DNA from: Cardiobacteriaceae bacterium
Lineage (GTDB): Bacteria; Pseudomonadota; Gammaproteobacteria; Cardiobacteriales; Cardiobacteriaceae
NCBI GenBank assembly: GCA_030529365.1
Contig: JAUMXB010000019.1
Span: forward strand, 1 to 47,106
Direction: 5' to 3'
Length of the DNA stretch: 47,106 nucleotides
The translations under genes were made by a program, and so were the position numbers. Below are positions 39,401-46,969 of the stretch, piece after piece. Under the pieces are notes generated by a model that worked only from the letters and a program-made list of their open reading frames with translations, was not told the origin of the DNA and made no database searches. Every line of letters starts with the position of its first letter. Position 1 is the first letter of the stretch.

Positions 39401-41483
39401 GGGCTTTTAAATTCTCTTCGCCAAGTATTTTTTCATATTCCAAAGACTTATTATTTATTCGTGCCTCGCGGAGGTATTGCAGGTGCAAGGCGGACAAATC
39501 GGCAAATGCTTCTTCTGCACCTTTGCGATTGCCATGAACGATAAACTCGCCCAAATCCACAAAGGCTTTTTCGGGATTGTATTCATGCACGGCGTTAAAC
39601 TTGGCGGCCACTTCGGTAAAGTCCAGTGCCAGTTTATCGGATTCGTCCAGGGTAAATCCCACGGCATCGGCATAGGGCTTCAGGCGGGTCTGGAAGAGCA
39701 ATGCCTTGTAAGCGCTTTGAGAAAGCTTGTCGTAGGTTTCGTTCACGACTTTGATGATGTGCTTGGCCTGTTCTTCCGTGCCGTAATACAGCGCAGGGGT
39801 TCTCTGCCCAGTAAAAGAGTCCAGAATCCCCACTTTGTATCGCGCTTCAAGAAAATCCAGTTCCAGCTGACTGAGACGCCTCCAAACTATCCACTCCTGT
39901 TTTTTGATCAGCTCCGCATATTGCGCAGGCGTGAGAGCAATGCCTTTTCCTTCTTTGCGTTCCGCGCTTTCAGACAGCCTTTGCATTCTTGAAGAAAAGC
40001 CATCCAAAGATCGCAGATAATCGGTTTGTGCCCAACGGGTCAACAGAGTATCCAGCATGACTTCCTGCGACTGTTTGGTGGATGCCTCCGCATATAGGCG
40101 CAAAGACTCCGCCAATGCTTCGGAAGTTGCCGCCGCCACGCGCAAATCCCTCACTCGTCCCATGCCCTTGAGGTTGGGCAGGGCTTGCTGTGCTTCGGTG
40201 AGCACAATATCGGAGGAATCGATGCGACTGAACATGTTATTGGAAGCGAAATGGAGATCGCCCATTTCCCGTTCCGTGCCGTCAGTGCGCACATAGCTGC
40301 CGACGCGGGCAAGGGTATTGCCGTTGCCGAGGTTGCGGTTGGGGCTTGAGTGGGCAAGGTTGAGCGCCTGCACTTGCGCGGCTTCCATGGTGAGCAGTTC
40401 GTCGCTTTGGCTGATGCCGTCCTGATTCGCATCACGCCATGCACGCAGTTTGCCGAAGACGGCGTCTTGCGCATCGATGCGACCATCGCCGTTGTCGTCA
40501 TACTGGCTGAGCGCCTGATAGCCGGTCTCGGCGCGTTCGCCATTTTCAAGCAGATGGTTGTCGCCGAAGAGTTCGCCGCCGTTGGTGACTACGCCATCGC
40601 CATCAAGGTCAACGCCAAGCAACGCATCGCCTTTGCCGATCCAGCCGGTGGCGGTTTTGATGCCGTCCTTGTTGTGGTCGAACAGGGTGCTGTCCAAGCC
40701 ATTGATGCCTACGGTCTTGATACCATCGCCGTTCAAATCCAAGGCCAACGGATCAACAATGTAGTAGCTGTTGTCGCGAGGGAGATTGGCGTAATCATCA
40801 CCGAAGAGTTTATCCCATAACCATTTTGCGCCTTCTGCTATGCCGAACGCCACTCCAGCAGCAACCGTTCCTACAAGAATAGCTCCCCCCAATGTAGCAG
40901 CAGCGCCTCCCAGCAACCAACTCGCAGCACCTGCTCCTATTCTGGCACCCAACATACCACCCAACATTCCAGAGGAAGTTTTCCCGAGATTATTCCAGTT
41001 ATCTTCTGTTACAGCTCCATACCAAGCATCCGCCAATTGATAAGCATTGACACCATTTGCTACATGACTGGCTACTGCTGCAGCCCTGGCATAGGCTGAT
41101 GCTGCTTTATCGCTTTTATCAATAAGATTTTTCGCATCAATATAATTTCTAAACGCTTCGCTTTTCTTATCACCGTATCTATCAATAGTATCCTGAAAGA
41201 AATTTGCTACACCCTTTGCATTGGAAAAATGAACTTTTCCATTTGTCTTACGTGAAATTTCCTGCAGCTTATTGCGAAATGCTCTTTCTTTTTCAACTAG
41301 CTGGTTATATTCATTTATAAATTGAGATCTGTTCCTAAAGCCATCCAGAATACGACCTGTGGCATGTCCGAGTAAATCTGGACTTGATTTGTCCACGAAG
41401 TTTAATATAGCAGCTGAAAAATCAAATAGATGCTCTGTTAGCTCTTTACTATCTTTCTTATTTAAATAGATAATATCACTCAT
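36480..41483 (-). CDS. FrpC-like RTX protein with glycine-zipper N-terminal module and self-processing-type domain
   Basis: 1667 residues, type I secreted. Residues 1-240 are AT-rich in DNA and unlike other RTX proteins; 171-221 form a glycine-zipper hydrophobic stretch (GMLGGMLGARIGAGAASWLL...). At 244-245 an Asp-Pro bond opens a domain with DPLALDLNGDGI, FDHNKDGIKTATGWI, GELFGDN and RAWRDANQDGISQ, closely resembling the calcium-triggered self-processing module of Neisseria FrpC. A helical region follows, then Ca-binding nonapeptides (GGxGxDxLY) from about 700, 4.5 copies of a 160-residue repeat (about 790-1515), and a low-complexity tail with two QQMVxAMxAFA motifs typical of RTX C-terminal secretion ends. 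Start: ATG at 41483 with GGGAGAG upstream, overlapping the membrane-protein stop (ATGA). Exporter: the adjacent HlyB/HlyD. Confidence 0.9.
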   Translation of the reverse strand: MSDIIYLNKKDSKELTEHLFDFSAAILNFVDKSSPDLLGHATGRILDGFRNRSQFINEYNQLVEKERAFRNKLQEISRKTNGKVHFSNAKGVANFFQDTIDRYGDKKSEAFRNYIDAKNLIDKSDKAASAYARAAAVASHVANGVNAYQLADAWYGAVTEDNWNNLGKTSSGMLGGMLGARIGAGAASWLLGGAAATLGGAILVGTVAAGVAFGIAEGAKWLWDKLFGDDYANLPRDNSYYIVDPLALDLNGDGIKTVGINGLDSTLFDHNKDGIKTATGWIGKGDALLGVDLDGDGVVTNGGELFGDNHLLENGERAETGYQALSQYDDNGDGRIDAQDAVFGKLRAWRDANQDGISQSDELLTMEAAQVQALNLAHSSPNRNLGNGNTLARVGSYVRTDGTEREMGDLHFASNNMFSRIDSSDIVLTEAQQALPNLKGMGRVRDLRVAAATSEALAESLRLYAEASTKQSQEVMLDTLLTRWAQTDYLRSLDGFSSRMQRLSESAERKEGKGIALTPAQYAELIKKQEWIVWRRLSQLELDFLEARYKVGILDSFTGQRTPALYYGTEEQAKHIIKVVNETYDKLSQSAYKALLFQTRLKPYADAVGFTLDESDKLALDFTEVAAKFNAVHEYNPEKAFVDLGEFIVHGNRKGAEEAFADLSALHLQYLREARINNKSLEYEKILGEENLKALGNQSGTKQADSLRGNELSNELFGFEGNDTIYGGRGHDRILGGEGADSLYGEEGNDQIYGGEGHDTLDGGRGDDALYGHEGNDQLFGKDGADTLDGYTGNDYLDGGHGADTYLFSKGHGQDAIYDYGDVKDADTVRFANVNFEDVRFRRENDDLTLFGYGEQDSVRVKYFFNNDSYKVENFAFADKSLSLADLQEQGLTLQGSDGNDTINAWAYKSELHGGEGNDTLNASSHDDRLFGGNGNDELNAKSGNDVLDGGSGNDYLDGGRGADTYLFSKGHGQDAIYDYGDVKDADTVRFANVNFEDVRFRRENDDLTLFGYGEQDSVRVKYFFNNDSYKVENFAFADKSLSLADLQEQGLTLQGSDGNDTINAWAYKSELHGGEGNDTLNASSHDDRLFGGNGNDELNAKSGNDVLDGGSGNDYLDGGYGADTYLFRKGHGQDTVYDYGDVKDADTIRFSNVNFEDVRFRRENDDLTLFGYGEQDSVRVKYFFNNDSYKVENFAFADKSLSLADLQEQGLTLQGSDGNDTINAWAYKSELHGGEGNDTLNASSHDDRLFGGNGNDELNAKSGNDVLDGGSGNDYLDGGHGADTYLFSKGHGQDTVYDYGDAKDADTVRFSNVNFEDVRFRRENDDLTLFGYGEQDSVRVKYFFNNDSYKVENFAFADKSLSLADLQEQGLTLQGSDGNDTINAWAYKSELHGGEGNDTLNASSHDDRLFGGNGNDELNAKSGNDVLDGGSGNDYLDGGRGADTYLFSKGHGQDAIYDYGDVKDADTVRFANVNFEDVRFRRENDDLTLFGYGEQDSVRIQYFFNNDSYKIERFEFSDQTLPLENIRERAKTQSAANQTQQMVAAMNAFAAEKPADDEAPADAKPSTSAAAGEVTVKEKDDEAGGGQAQPIAAADKPAEDKALADTKPSTSAANGNTPVQTDKVTVGASQAQQMVEAMAAFAPSANVNNTALPDPVQPPQLVAANP
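36937..39107 (-). repeat. 480-bp tandem repeats inside the RTX gene (4.5 copies)
   Basis: The 480-bp (160-residue) unit recurs at 36961, 37441, 37921, 38401 and 38881 with only scattered substitutions, some shared between non-adjacent copies, which indicates gene conversion or recent expansion. Each unit holds one YLFxKGHGQD segment, a beta-rich block with FRRENDDLTLFGYGEQDSVR, and four to five nonapeptide turns. Copy number is likely to vary between strains and to be collapsed by short-read assembly. Confidence 0.95.
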
Positions 41484-42058
41484 TGCTTCTCTCCCTTGTG
41501 CATGTTGTAGCAAATCGTATCAATTAGCGCAACTAAAGTCGACAAAAAACAGACAACTATACTCGACTGCATTATGAACAAAAACCAAGAAAACAAAAAT
41601 CTGTTACTAAAATAACTTCGATGCAACCATAATATTGGCTCACTTGTCTCAGCAAAAAACATAAGAACCATACAACAACAAGCCAACACTCCTCCCAAAA
41701 ACAAATAAAAATCTTCTTTGTATTTATAAATACATATACTAGGAATCCTATTGTTTACTTTATATATAAAAAACAATGAAGTTAAGATTACTAATAGAAA
41801 AAAAACGGGGTAAACAAAAATAAAATACATTTTAACAACAGCATAAATGAGATCATCATGCGTATATGAAAATGAAATATTATAATTTTCGCTTATTTGC
41901 AAAAAATATTTATCTAAGTTTGTTCGTCGCAAAATTCCCGGAACGATATAAACCAAAAAAAAGGAAAAAAATAAAAGAAAGCCACCCAAAGAATACAGAA
42001 GTCGTTTGTTTTTTTGTGCGCGCTTTGCACGCAAAAGGCGTTCGGTGTTTTCGATCAT
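41480..42058 (-). CDS. AT-rich polytopic membrane protein coupled to the RTX gene (possible immunity protein)
   Basis: 192 residues with four hydrophobic membrane segments (LLYSLGGFLLFFSFFLVYIVPGIL, MYFIFVYPVFFLLVILTSLFFIY, FYLFLGGVLACCCMVLMFF, FLFSWFLFIMQSSIVVCFLSTLVALI) and short polar loops; no lipobox. Not recognised. The DNA is about one-third GC, far below the neighbours and like the N-terminal part of the RTX gene. Its TGA overlaps the RTX ATG (41480-41483), so the two are translated together. In Neisseria the frpC toxin-like gene is also preceded by a small membrane-protein gene (frpD), but that product is a lipoprotein. The start at 42058 has CAGGA upstream; a TTG two codons earlier is possible. 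Confidence 0.8.
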   Translation of the reverse strand: MIENTERLLRAKRAQKNKRLLYSLGGFLLFFSFFLVYIVPGILRRTNLDKYFLQISENYNISFSYTHDDLIYAVVKMYFIFVYPVFFLLVILTSLFFIYKVNNRIPSICIYKYKEDFYLFLGGVLACCCMVLMFFAETSEPILWLHRSYFSNRFLFSWFLFIMQSSIVVCFLSTLVALIDTICYNMHKGEKQ

Positions 42059-42166
42059 CACCAATCCTGAAGTTCAAGTCTACTTTCCTGAATGTTGTGA
42101 AGCATAGTATCAGCCAAGACAAAAGGTTGCCAAGTATCTTTGCTGACGGATGTCAAAAAAGAAAGG

Positions 42167-42250
42167 TGGTAAATTTTCTCATTCAAAAGCGCTTATAGTG
42201 AGAAATTTTCTCACCATAAGCGCTTCATAATGGTAAAAAACAACTATTTT
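42167..42250 (+). repeat. Modular intergenic palindrome element, copy K (full length)
   Basis: TGGTAAATTTTCTCA (42167-42181), AAGCGCTT (42187-42194), TGAGAAATTTTCTCA (42199-42213), AAGCGCTT (42218-42225) and tail TGGTAAAAAACAACTATTTT from 42231. Spacings are 16.5, 15.5, 15.5 and 16.5 bp. It lies between the membrane-protein gene and hlyD, both on the minus strand, with the tail pointing towards hlyD. Confidence 0.88.
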
Positions 42251-42258
42251 ATGCTATT

Positions 42259-43692
42259 TTATCGTTGCTTCATACTTTCGTCGATTTTGGTCTGCAAGGG
42301 GCTTAGCAGATAGTCGAGTACACGGCGTTTGCCGGTCTTGATTTCGGCGGTGATGTTCATGCCGGCGGAGAGGCGCACGGGTTTGCCTTCTATGATGAGG
42401 GTGTCGTTGTCGAGTGCGATGGTGGCGGCATAGACGAGGCCGAGGTGCTGGTGTTCGATGGCGTCGTAGCTGATGTGTTTGACGCGGCCGGTGAGGTAGC
42501 CGTAGCGGGTGTAGGGGAAGGCTTCGATTTTGATGACGGTTTCCTGCTCGGGGTGGATGAAGCCGATGTCTTTGTTGAGAATGAGGGCTTTGACGTGCAT
42601 GTGGTAGTCGTCGGGGACGATGACCATGACGGGCTGCGCGGCGGTGACGACGCCGCCGATGGTGTGCACGGCGAGTTGCTGGACGGTGCCGCTTACCGGG
42701 GCTTTGAGTTGCATGAGTTGCCGACGTTCCTGGGCTTTGCCGAGCTGGGCTGTGAGCTGGGCGATGTGTTCTTCAGATTGGCGCAGGATGTCGAGGGTGT
42801 CGCGGCGCAGGGTTTGGGTGTTGGCGCGGCGGCTTTCCTCGGCTTCGTCGATGGCGGCTTTGATTTGTTCGCGCTGGTTGCGTTTGCTTTTCTGGTCGTT
42901 CTGGTTTTCGATGAGTTTGCTTTTTTGTTCGAGGTAGGCGTGGTTGGAGATGAAGTTTTGCCGGACGAGTTTGGCAAGGTCGTCGGTGCGCTGGCTTTCG
43001 ATTTTGCCGAGGTTGGCGAGTTTGTCGATTTCCGCCTGGATGGCGCGGGATTCGGCTTGATGCTGGCGGATACGCGCCTGGATTTGCTGGTCTTGCACGG
43101 ACCAGGCCTGGTATTGGTTGGTGGCGAGGAGTTGCGATTGCAGGAAGTCGCTTTCGGCGATGTCGTGGCGGGCAGCGAGTTGGCGATCCATTTGTGGCTG
43201 AGCGTTGTCGTCCAAGGCTTTCAGGAGCGCTTCGCTGCGCCATTTGCTCAAATAGGCGGCGTGCAGGGCTTTTTCGGCCTGGGCGACATCGGCTTCGGTG
43301 CCGACGGCGCGCAGTTCGAGGAGGATGTCGCCCTGGGTGACGTGTTGGCCGTCGCTGACGTGGATGGCTTTGACTTCGGCGGTTTCCAGCGGCTGGATGG
43401 TTTTGCTCTGGCCGGTGGGTTCGGTTTTGCCCTGCGCCATGACGACGATGTCCAGCTGCCCGAACCATGACCATGCCATTGCCAGGAAGGCAAAGAGCAT
43501 GATGAGGCGGGCGATCCATTTCGGGGCGGGGGAAACGGGTGTTTCCACGAGTTCGAGGTGGGCGGGGAGGAAGTCGCGCTCGTGGCGGTCGCGTTTGGGC
43601 GGCTCCAGTTCCTTGCGTACTGACCAGACGTTGCGCCATACGGTGGCATAGCGTTTGAGGAGATCACTCCAGGCTTCTTTGTGGATTCCCAT
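42259..43692 (-). CDS. hlyD: Type I secretion membrane-fusion protein (HlyD family)
   Basis: A 477-residue periplasmic adaptor linking the HlyB-type ATPase to an outer-membrane TolC. A cytoplasmic N-terminus is followed by one membrane anchor (IARLIMLFAFLAMAWSWFGQLDIVV), the barrel start QGKTEPTGQSKTIQPLE, a lipoyl half (VKAIHVSDGQHVTQGDILLEL), a long coiled coil (about 150-320), and the second lipoyl/barrel half ending in GKPVRLSAGMNITAEIKTGKR and YLLSPLQTKIDESMKQR, the HlyD hallmark C-terminus. It follows hlyB with a 3-base gap. A functional trimeric channel partner is missing nearby. Confidence 0.93.
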   Translation of the reverse strand: MGIHKEAWSDLLKRYATVWRNVWSVRKELEPPKRDRHERDFLPAHLELVETPVSPAPKWIARLIMLFAFLAMAWSWFGQLDIVVMAQGKTEPTGQSKTIQPLETAEVKAIHVSDGQHVTQGDILLELRAVGTEADVAQAEKALHAAYLSKWRSEALLKALDDNAQPQMDRQLAARHDIAESDFLQSQLLATNQYQAWSVQDQQIQARIRQHQAESRAIQAEIDKLANLGKIESQRTDDLAKLVRQNFISNHAYLEQKSKLIENQNDQKSKRNQREQIKAAIDEAEESRRANTQTLRRDTLDILRQSEEHIAQLTAQLGKAQERRQLMQLKAPVSGTVQQLAVHTIGGVVTAAQPVMVIVPDDYHMHVKALILNKDIGFIHPEQETVIKIEAFPYTRYGYLTGRVKHISYDAIEHQHLGLVYAATIALDNDTLIIEGKPVRLSAGMNITAEIKTGKRRVLDYLLSPLQTKIDESMKQR

Positions 43693-43695
43693 GTT

Positions 43696-45846
43696 TCACC
43701 CGTTCTGCAACTGGTAAAGATAGCGGTAATAACCATTTTCGCGGGCGAGCAGTGCTTCATGCGTGCCTTGCTCGATGATGCGGCCCTTGTCCATGGCGAT
43801 GATGCGGTGGGTATGGCGCACGGTGGAGAGGCGGTGGGCGATGATGAGCACGGTGCGGTTGTGGCAAATGGCGTGCATGTTTTGCATGATGGCGCGTTCG
43901 GATTCGTAGTCGAGAGCGCTGGTGGCTTCGTCGAGGATGAGGATGCGCGGGTTGGTGACGAGCGCGCGGGCGATGGCGATGCGCTGGCGTTGCCCGCCGG
44001 AAAGCCCTGCGCCCTGTTCGCCGACGATGGTATCGTAGCCTTCGCGCAGTTCCATGATGAAGTCGTGCGCGCCGGCGAGTTTTGCCGCTTCGATGACGCG
44101 TTCGAGCGGCATGCCGGGGTCGGTGAGGGCGATGTTGTCGCGCACGCTGGCGTTCATGAGCACGTTTTCCTGCAAGACAACGCCCACTTGCCGCCTGAGC
44201 CAGGCGGGATCGGCGAGGGCAAGGTCGTTGCCGTCGATGAGCACGCGCCCCTGTTCGGGGACATAGAGGCGCTGCACGAGTTTGGTGAGGGTGGATTTGC
44301 CCGAGCCGGAGCGGCCGACGATGCCCAGCACTTCACCGGCGCGGATGTCGAGATGGAGGTCGGCGAGGATCAGGGGACCGTCGGGACGATAGCGGAATTG
44401 CACGCCATCGAAGCGGATATGGCCGCGGATATCGGGGAGATTGAGACGCGAAGCGGGGTTTTCCGTAGGGGTGTTGAGGATGTCGCCGAGGCGCGCCACG
44501 GAGATGCCAACCTGCTGGAAATCCTGCCAGAGTTGCGCAAGGCGGATGACCGGCGCGGCGACTTGCCCGGCGAGCATGTTGAAGGCGATCAGTTGGCCGA
44601 CGGTGAGCTTGCCTTCGATGACGAGTTTGGCGCCGAAGTACAGCGTGGCGATGGTGACGCCTTTCTGGATGAGCTGGATACCCTGCTGGCCAATGGTGGC
44701 GAGCTTGGTGACGCGGAAAGCGGTTTGCACGTAGCTGGCCATTTGCTTGTCCCAGCGTCGCGTCATTTGCGGCTCGACGGCCATGGATTTGATGGTGCCG
44801 AGGGCGGAGACGGATTCGACGAGAAAGGATTGGTTGTCGGCATAGCGCGCGAATTTGTCGTTGAGGCGGGCGCGCAGGATGGGGCTGATGATGGCCGACC
44901 ATGCGGCATAGAGCGGCAGAGAAGCGATGACGATGAGGGTCAGCCAGCCGCTGTAAAACCACATCACGGCGATGAAGATAAAGGAAAAGGCGAGATCGAG
45001 TACGGAGGTGAGCGCTTGACCGGTGAGGAAATTGCGGATTTGCTCCAGTTCGCGCACGCGCGCCACCGTATCGCCGACGCGGCGCTGCTCGAAATAGGCG
45101 ATGGGCAGTTGCAGCAGATGGCGATAGAGGCGTGCGCCCAGTTCCACATCCACGCGGCTGGTGGTATGCGCAAATACATAAGTGCGCAGGCCGGACAGCA
45201 CCACTTCGAATATTGTCACCACGACAAAGGCCACGGCAATCACATCCAGCGTGCTGAAGCCGCGATGCACCAGCACCTTGTCCATCACCACCTGAAAAAA
45301 GAGCGGCGTGATCAGCGCGAAAAGCTGGATGACCACGGAAACGGCGAGCACTTCCAGAAAAATGCGCCGGTATTTGATAATCGCCGGAATAAACCAGGTG
45401 AAATCGAATTTGGCGAGCGATCCCAGCACGGATGCGCGCGACGCCACAAGAATCAGCCGCCCGGAAAAGCGCTCGGCAAATGCCTCTTGCGAGAGGACGA
45501 CAGGCCGCCCCGATTCCAGATCCTGAATGAGAAAGCGCGCCTCATCAATGCGCGCCAGGATGAAATGCTTGCCGTCATCACGCCATACCACCGCAGGCAA
45601 GGCCAGCAAATGCAGACGTTTCATCGAACGCGACACCACGCGCACCTTCAGCCCCAGATAACGCGCGGCGAGCAGCCACTCTTCCTGATCGAGATCGCGA
45701 CCATTGCCGGCAAAGCGGTGCAGCAAATCCTCACCGTTTGCGGCTACGCCGTGATAATGCGCCATCACCAGCAATGCGTTCAGCGACAGCGACGGTGCTT
45801 CCCGGGGCAATGCAGGCGATTCACTTCCTGTCTGCGCGTTTTCCAT
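43696..45846 (-). CDS. hlyB: Type I secretion ABC transporter (HlyB-like, C39-like domain without catalytic Cys)
   Basis: A 716-residue inner-membrane exporter ATPase closely resembling E. coli HlyB. Residues 1 to about 130 are the C39-like domain; the protease cysteine is absent ([14 protein letters not shown]), so it binds rather than cuts substrate, as in HlyB. Six membrane segments follow ([36 protein letters not shown]), then the nucleotide-binding domain with Walker [10 protein letters not shown], signature LSGGQRQ, Walker B ILILDE and switch His in IIAHRLS. Such exporters move RTX proteins with C-terminal signals; the nearby RTX protein is the evident cargo. No lipid acyltransferase (HlyC) gene is seen. 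Confidence 0.94.
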   Translation of the reverse strand: MENAQTGSESPALPREAPSLSLNALLVMAHYHGVAANGEDLLHRFAGNGRDLDQEEWLLAARYLGLKVRVVSRSMKRLHLLALPAVVWRDDGKHFILARIDEARFLIQDLESGRPVVLSQEAFAERFSGRLILVASRASVLGSLAKFDFTWFIPAIIKYRRIFLEVLAVSVVIQLFALITPLFFQVVMDKVLVHRGFSTLDVIAVAFVVVTIFEVVLSGLRTYVFAHTTSRVDVELGARLYRHLLQLPIAYFEQRRVGDTVARVRELEQIRNFLTGQALTSVLDLAFSFIFIAVMWFYSGWLTLIVIASLPLYAAWSAIISPILRARLNDKFARYADNQSFLVESVSALGTIKSMAVEPQMTRRWDKQMASYVQTAFRVTKLATIGQQGIQLIQKGVTIATLYFGAKLVIEGKLTVGQLIAFNMLAGQVAAPVIRLAQLWQDFQQVGISVARLGDILNTPTENPASRLNLPDIRGHIRFDGVQFRYRPDGPLILADLHLDIRAGEVLGIVGRSGSGKSTLTKLVQRLYVPEQGRVLIDGNDLALADPAWLRRQVGVVLQENVLMNASVRDNIALTDPGMPLERVIEAAKLAGAHDFIMELREGYDTIVGEQGAGLSGGQRQRIAIARALVTNPRILILDEATSALDYESERAIMQNMHAICHNRTVLIIAHRLSTVRHTHRIIAMDKGRIIEQGTHEALLARENGYYRYLYQLQNG

Positions 45847-45892
45847 AAGATACCCATGTAAAAGTCAAAGGAATAAAAATACTTGGCTTGTA

Positions 45893-45898
45893 ATTATA
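45893..45898 (-). promoter_or_regulatory. Candidate -10 box of the hlyB promoter
   Basis: TATAAT on the minus strand 47 bases upstream of the hlyB start in an AT-rich stretch. The -35 region is poor, so this is a weak call from a single box. Confidence 0.35.
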
Positions 45899-45990
45899 CT
45901 TACGTATTCCAAAGAATCGGACAGCATTTATCTTCTTGATTTTTTATTTAAATCTTTCATCCAAGAGGGTTCTTCAAGCGAGTAGGACGC

Positions 45991-46196
45991 CTAATCGTAT
46001 TCGCAGGGATCGAAACGGGAAGCCATCAATTCAGCCTCTTGTCGAAGCTGCTCGGGATCCAGTTGATCCATGCCGTCAACTCCCAAGATCTCGGCTTCCT
46101 GGGGATCCAATTTCACGACCAGTCCTGCGGTTATGGCGCGTTTTTTCAGGGTCAGGGTGTTATTTGCGGGCGGGTAGAGTTTGTCGCGTGGCTCAT
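45991..46196 (-). pseudogene. Small unknown ORF with coding character but no matching start (possible frameshift)
   Basis: A frame ending at TAG (45993-45991) reads KLDPQEAEILGVDGMDQLDP and LRQEAELMASRFDPCEYD, which look like real acidic protein sequence. Upstream it has no ATG or GTG in frame except in the middle. An ATG at 46196 with AAAGGAA upstream is in a different frame and stops after 14 codons. A one- or two-base indel near 46150-46196, or a sequencing error, would explain this. Product unknown. Confidence 0.4.
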
Positions 46197-46247
46197 GATT
46201 TTTCCTTTGGAGAAAGTGTGGGCAAAAAGCGCTTCTGCATTGTCAGT

Positions 46248-46565
46248 TTAGCGTCGCCGGAAAAGCAGGAGCGCTTTTTTGACTTCGCTGGCCAGTCAGC
46301 GTTGCCTGGAGTTTTCTGCGGTGCTGGTGCGGATGGGCAAGGGCCAGCGCGGATCGCAGATGAAGTTGCGCCGGATGGTGCTTTTGCTGGTGCCGACAAA
46401 GGCTGCAATGTCGTCAATGGACCAATAACGGTCATCTTCGCTGAAGTCATGGAGCGTTGCCACCATTTGGCTGGCCAGATCCGGCTGCGACGAAAGCGGC
46501 TCTTTTTCCGCATGCGTGTCTTGTTGTGCGGCAGCGAGTAAGCGGGTGGTGAGGTTGTGATGCAT
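46248..46565 (-). pseudogene. AlpA/excisionase-like regulator with an in-frame TGA at a Trp position
   Basis: From ATG at 46565 (GGAGG upstream) 89 codons lead to TGA at 46298-46296. The helix-turn-helix YWSIDDIAAFVGTSKSTIRRNF and the wing WPLPIRT match AlpA-type regulators of P4-like satellites. In that family the wing continues with an Arg-Trp pair and LASEV; here the frame past the TGA reads LASEVKKALLLFRRR and then stops at TAA (46250-46248). A TGG to TGA change therefore removes the end of the protein. Full read-through length would be 105 residues. It may be dead, or the shorter form may still bind DNA. Confidence 0.6.
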
Positions 46566-46593
46566 GTCATCCTCCGGGATAGGGATTGTCGGA

Positions 46594-46654
46594 TTGCCTT
46601 GCCGGAAGGCAAGGGCAAGAGGTGCCGCAAGCCATGAGGCAAACGGTTGCGGCA
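46594..46654. other. Two hairpins in the AlpA-like gene leader
   Basis: TTGCCTTGCC / GGCAAGGGCAA (46594-46618) and TGCCGCAA / TTGCGGCA (46623-46654), between the 83-aa ORF and the AlpA-like gene. No T tract follows on the minus strand, so these are more likely regulatory or protein-binding sites than terminators. Confidence 0.45.
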
Positions 46655-46700
46655 TTTGGGCAAGCGACACGGATATATGACTGAGGAATAGGGAGCCATG

Positions 46701-46952
46701 TCATTTGCTTGCCCGCTTTTTGAATACCAGGCATTTCACTTTTTTGTTGAGCAGGCGTGAGTGTACGGTGCGTCGATCAAGAAAAGCATAACGCCTGCTT
46801 TGCGGCAGCAGACGTTGAAGCTCGGTGCGCGGTGGCAGTTGCAGCCCAGCGGCCTTGGCACAAGTTTCGGCGTGGGGCAGGTTGATGGCCATCAGGGCGG
46901 CGTCATGGCTGTGATTGATGGCTGAATCTTCGCGGGTATCGAGATATTCCAT
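46701..46952 (-). CDS. Hypothetical protein, 83 aa (phage/satellite-like)
   Basis: Not recognised. A small basic soluble protein: MEYLDTREDSAINHSHDAAL, then LPPRTELQRLLPQSRRYAFLDRRTVHSRLL and a Lys-rich end. Good ribosome site (GGGAGAG) before the ATG. It lies 17 bases after the preceding ORF stop on the same strand and is followed by the AlpA-like gene, which suggests a small operon of a satellite prophage or integrated element. Confidence 0.65.
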   Translation of the reverse strand: MEYLDTREDSAINHSHDAALMAINLPHAETCAKAAGLQLPPRTELQRLLPQSRRYAFLDRRTVHSRLLNKKVKCLVFKKRASK

Positions 46953-46969
46953 GCTCTCCCAGAACTCGA

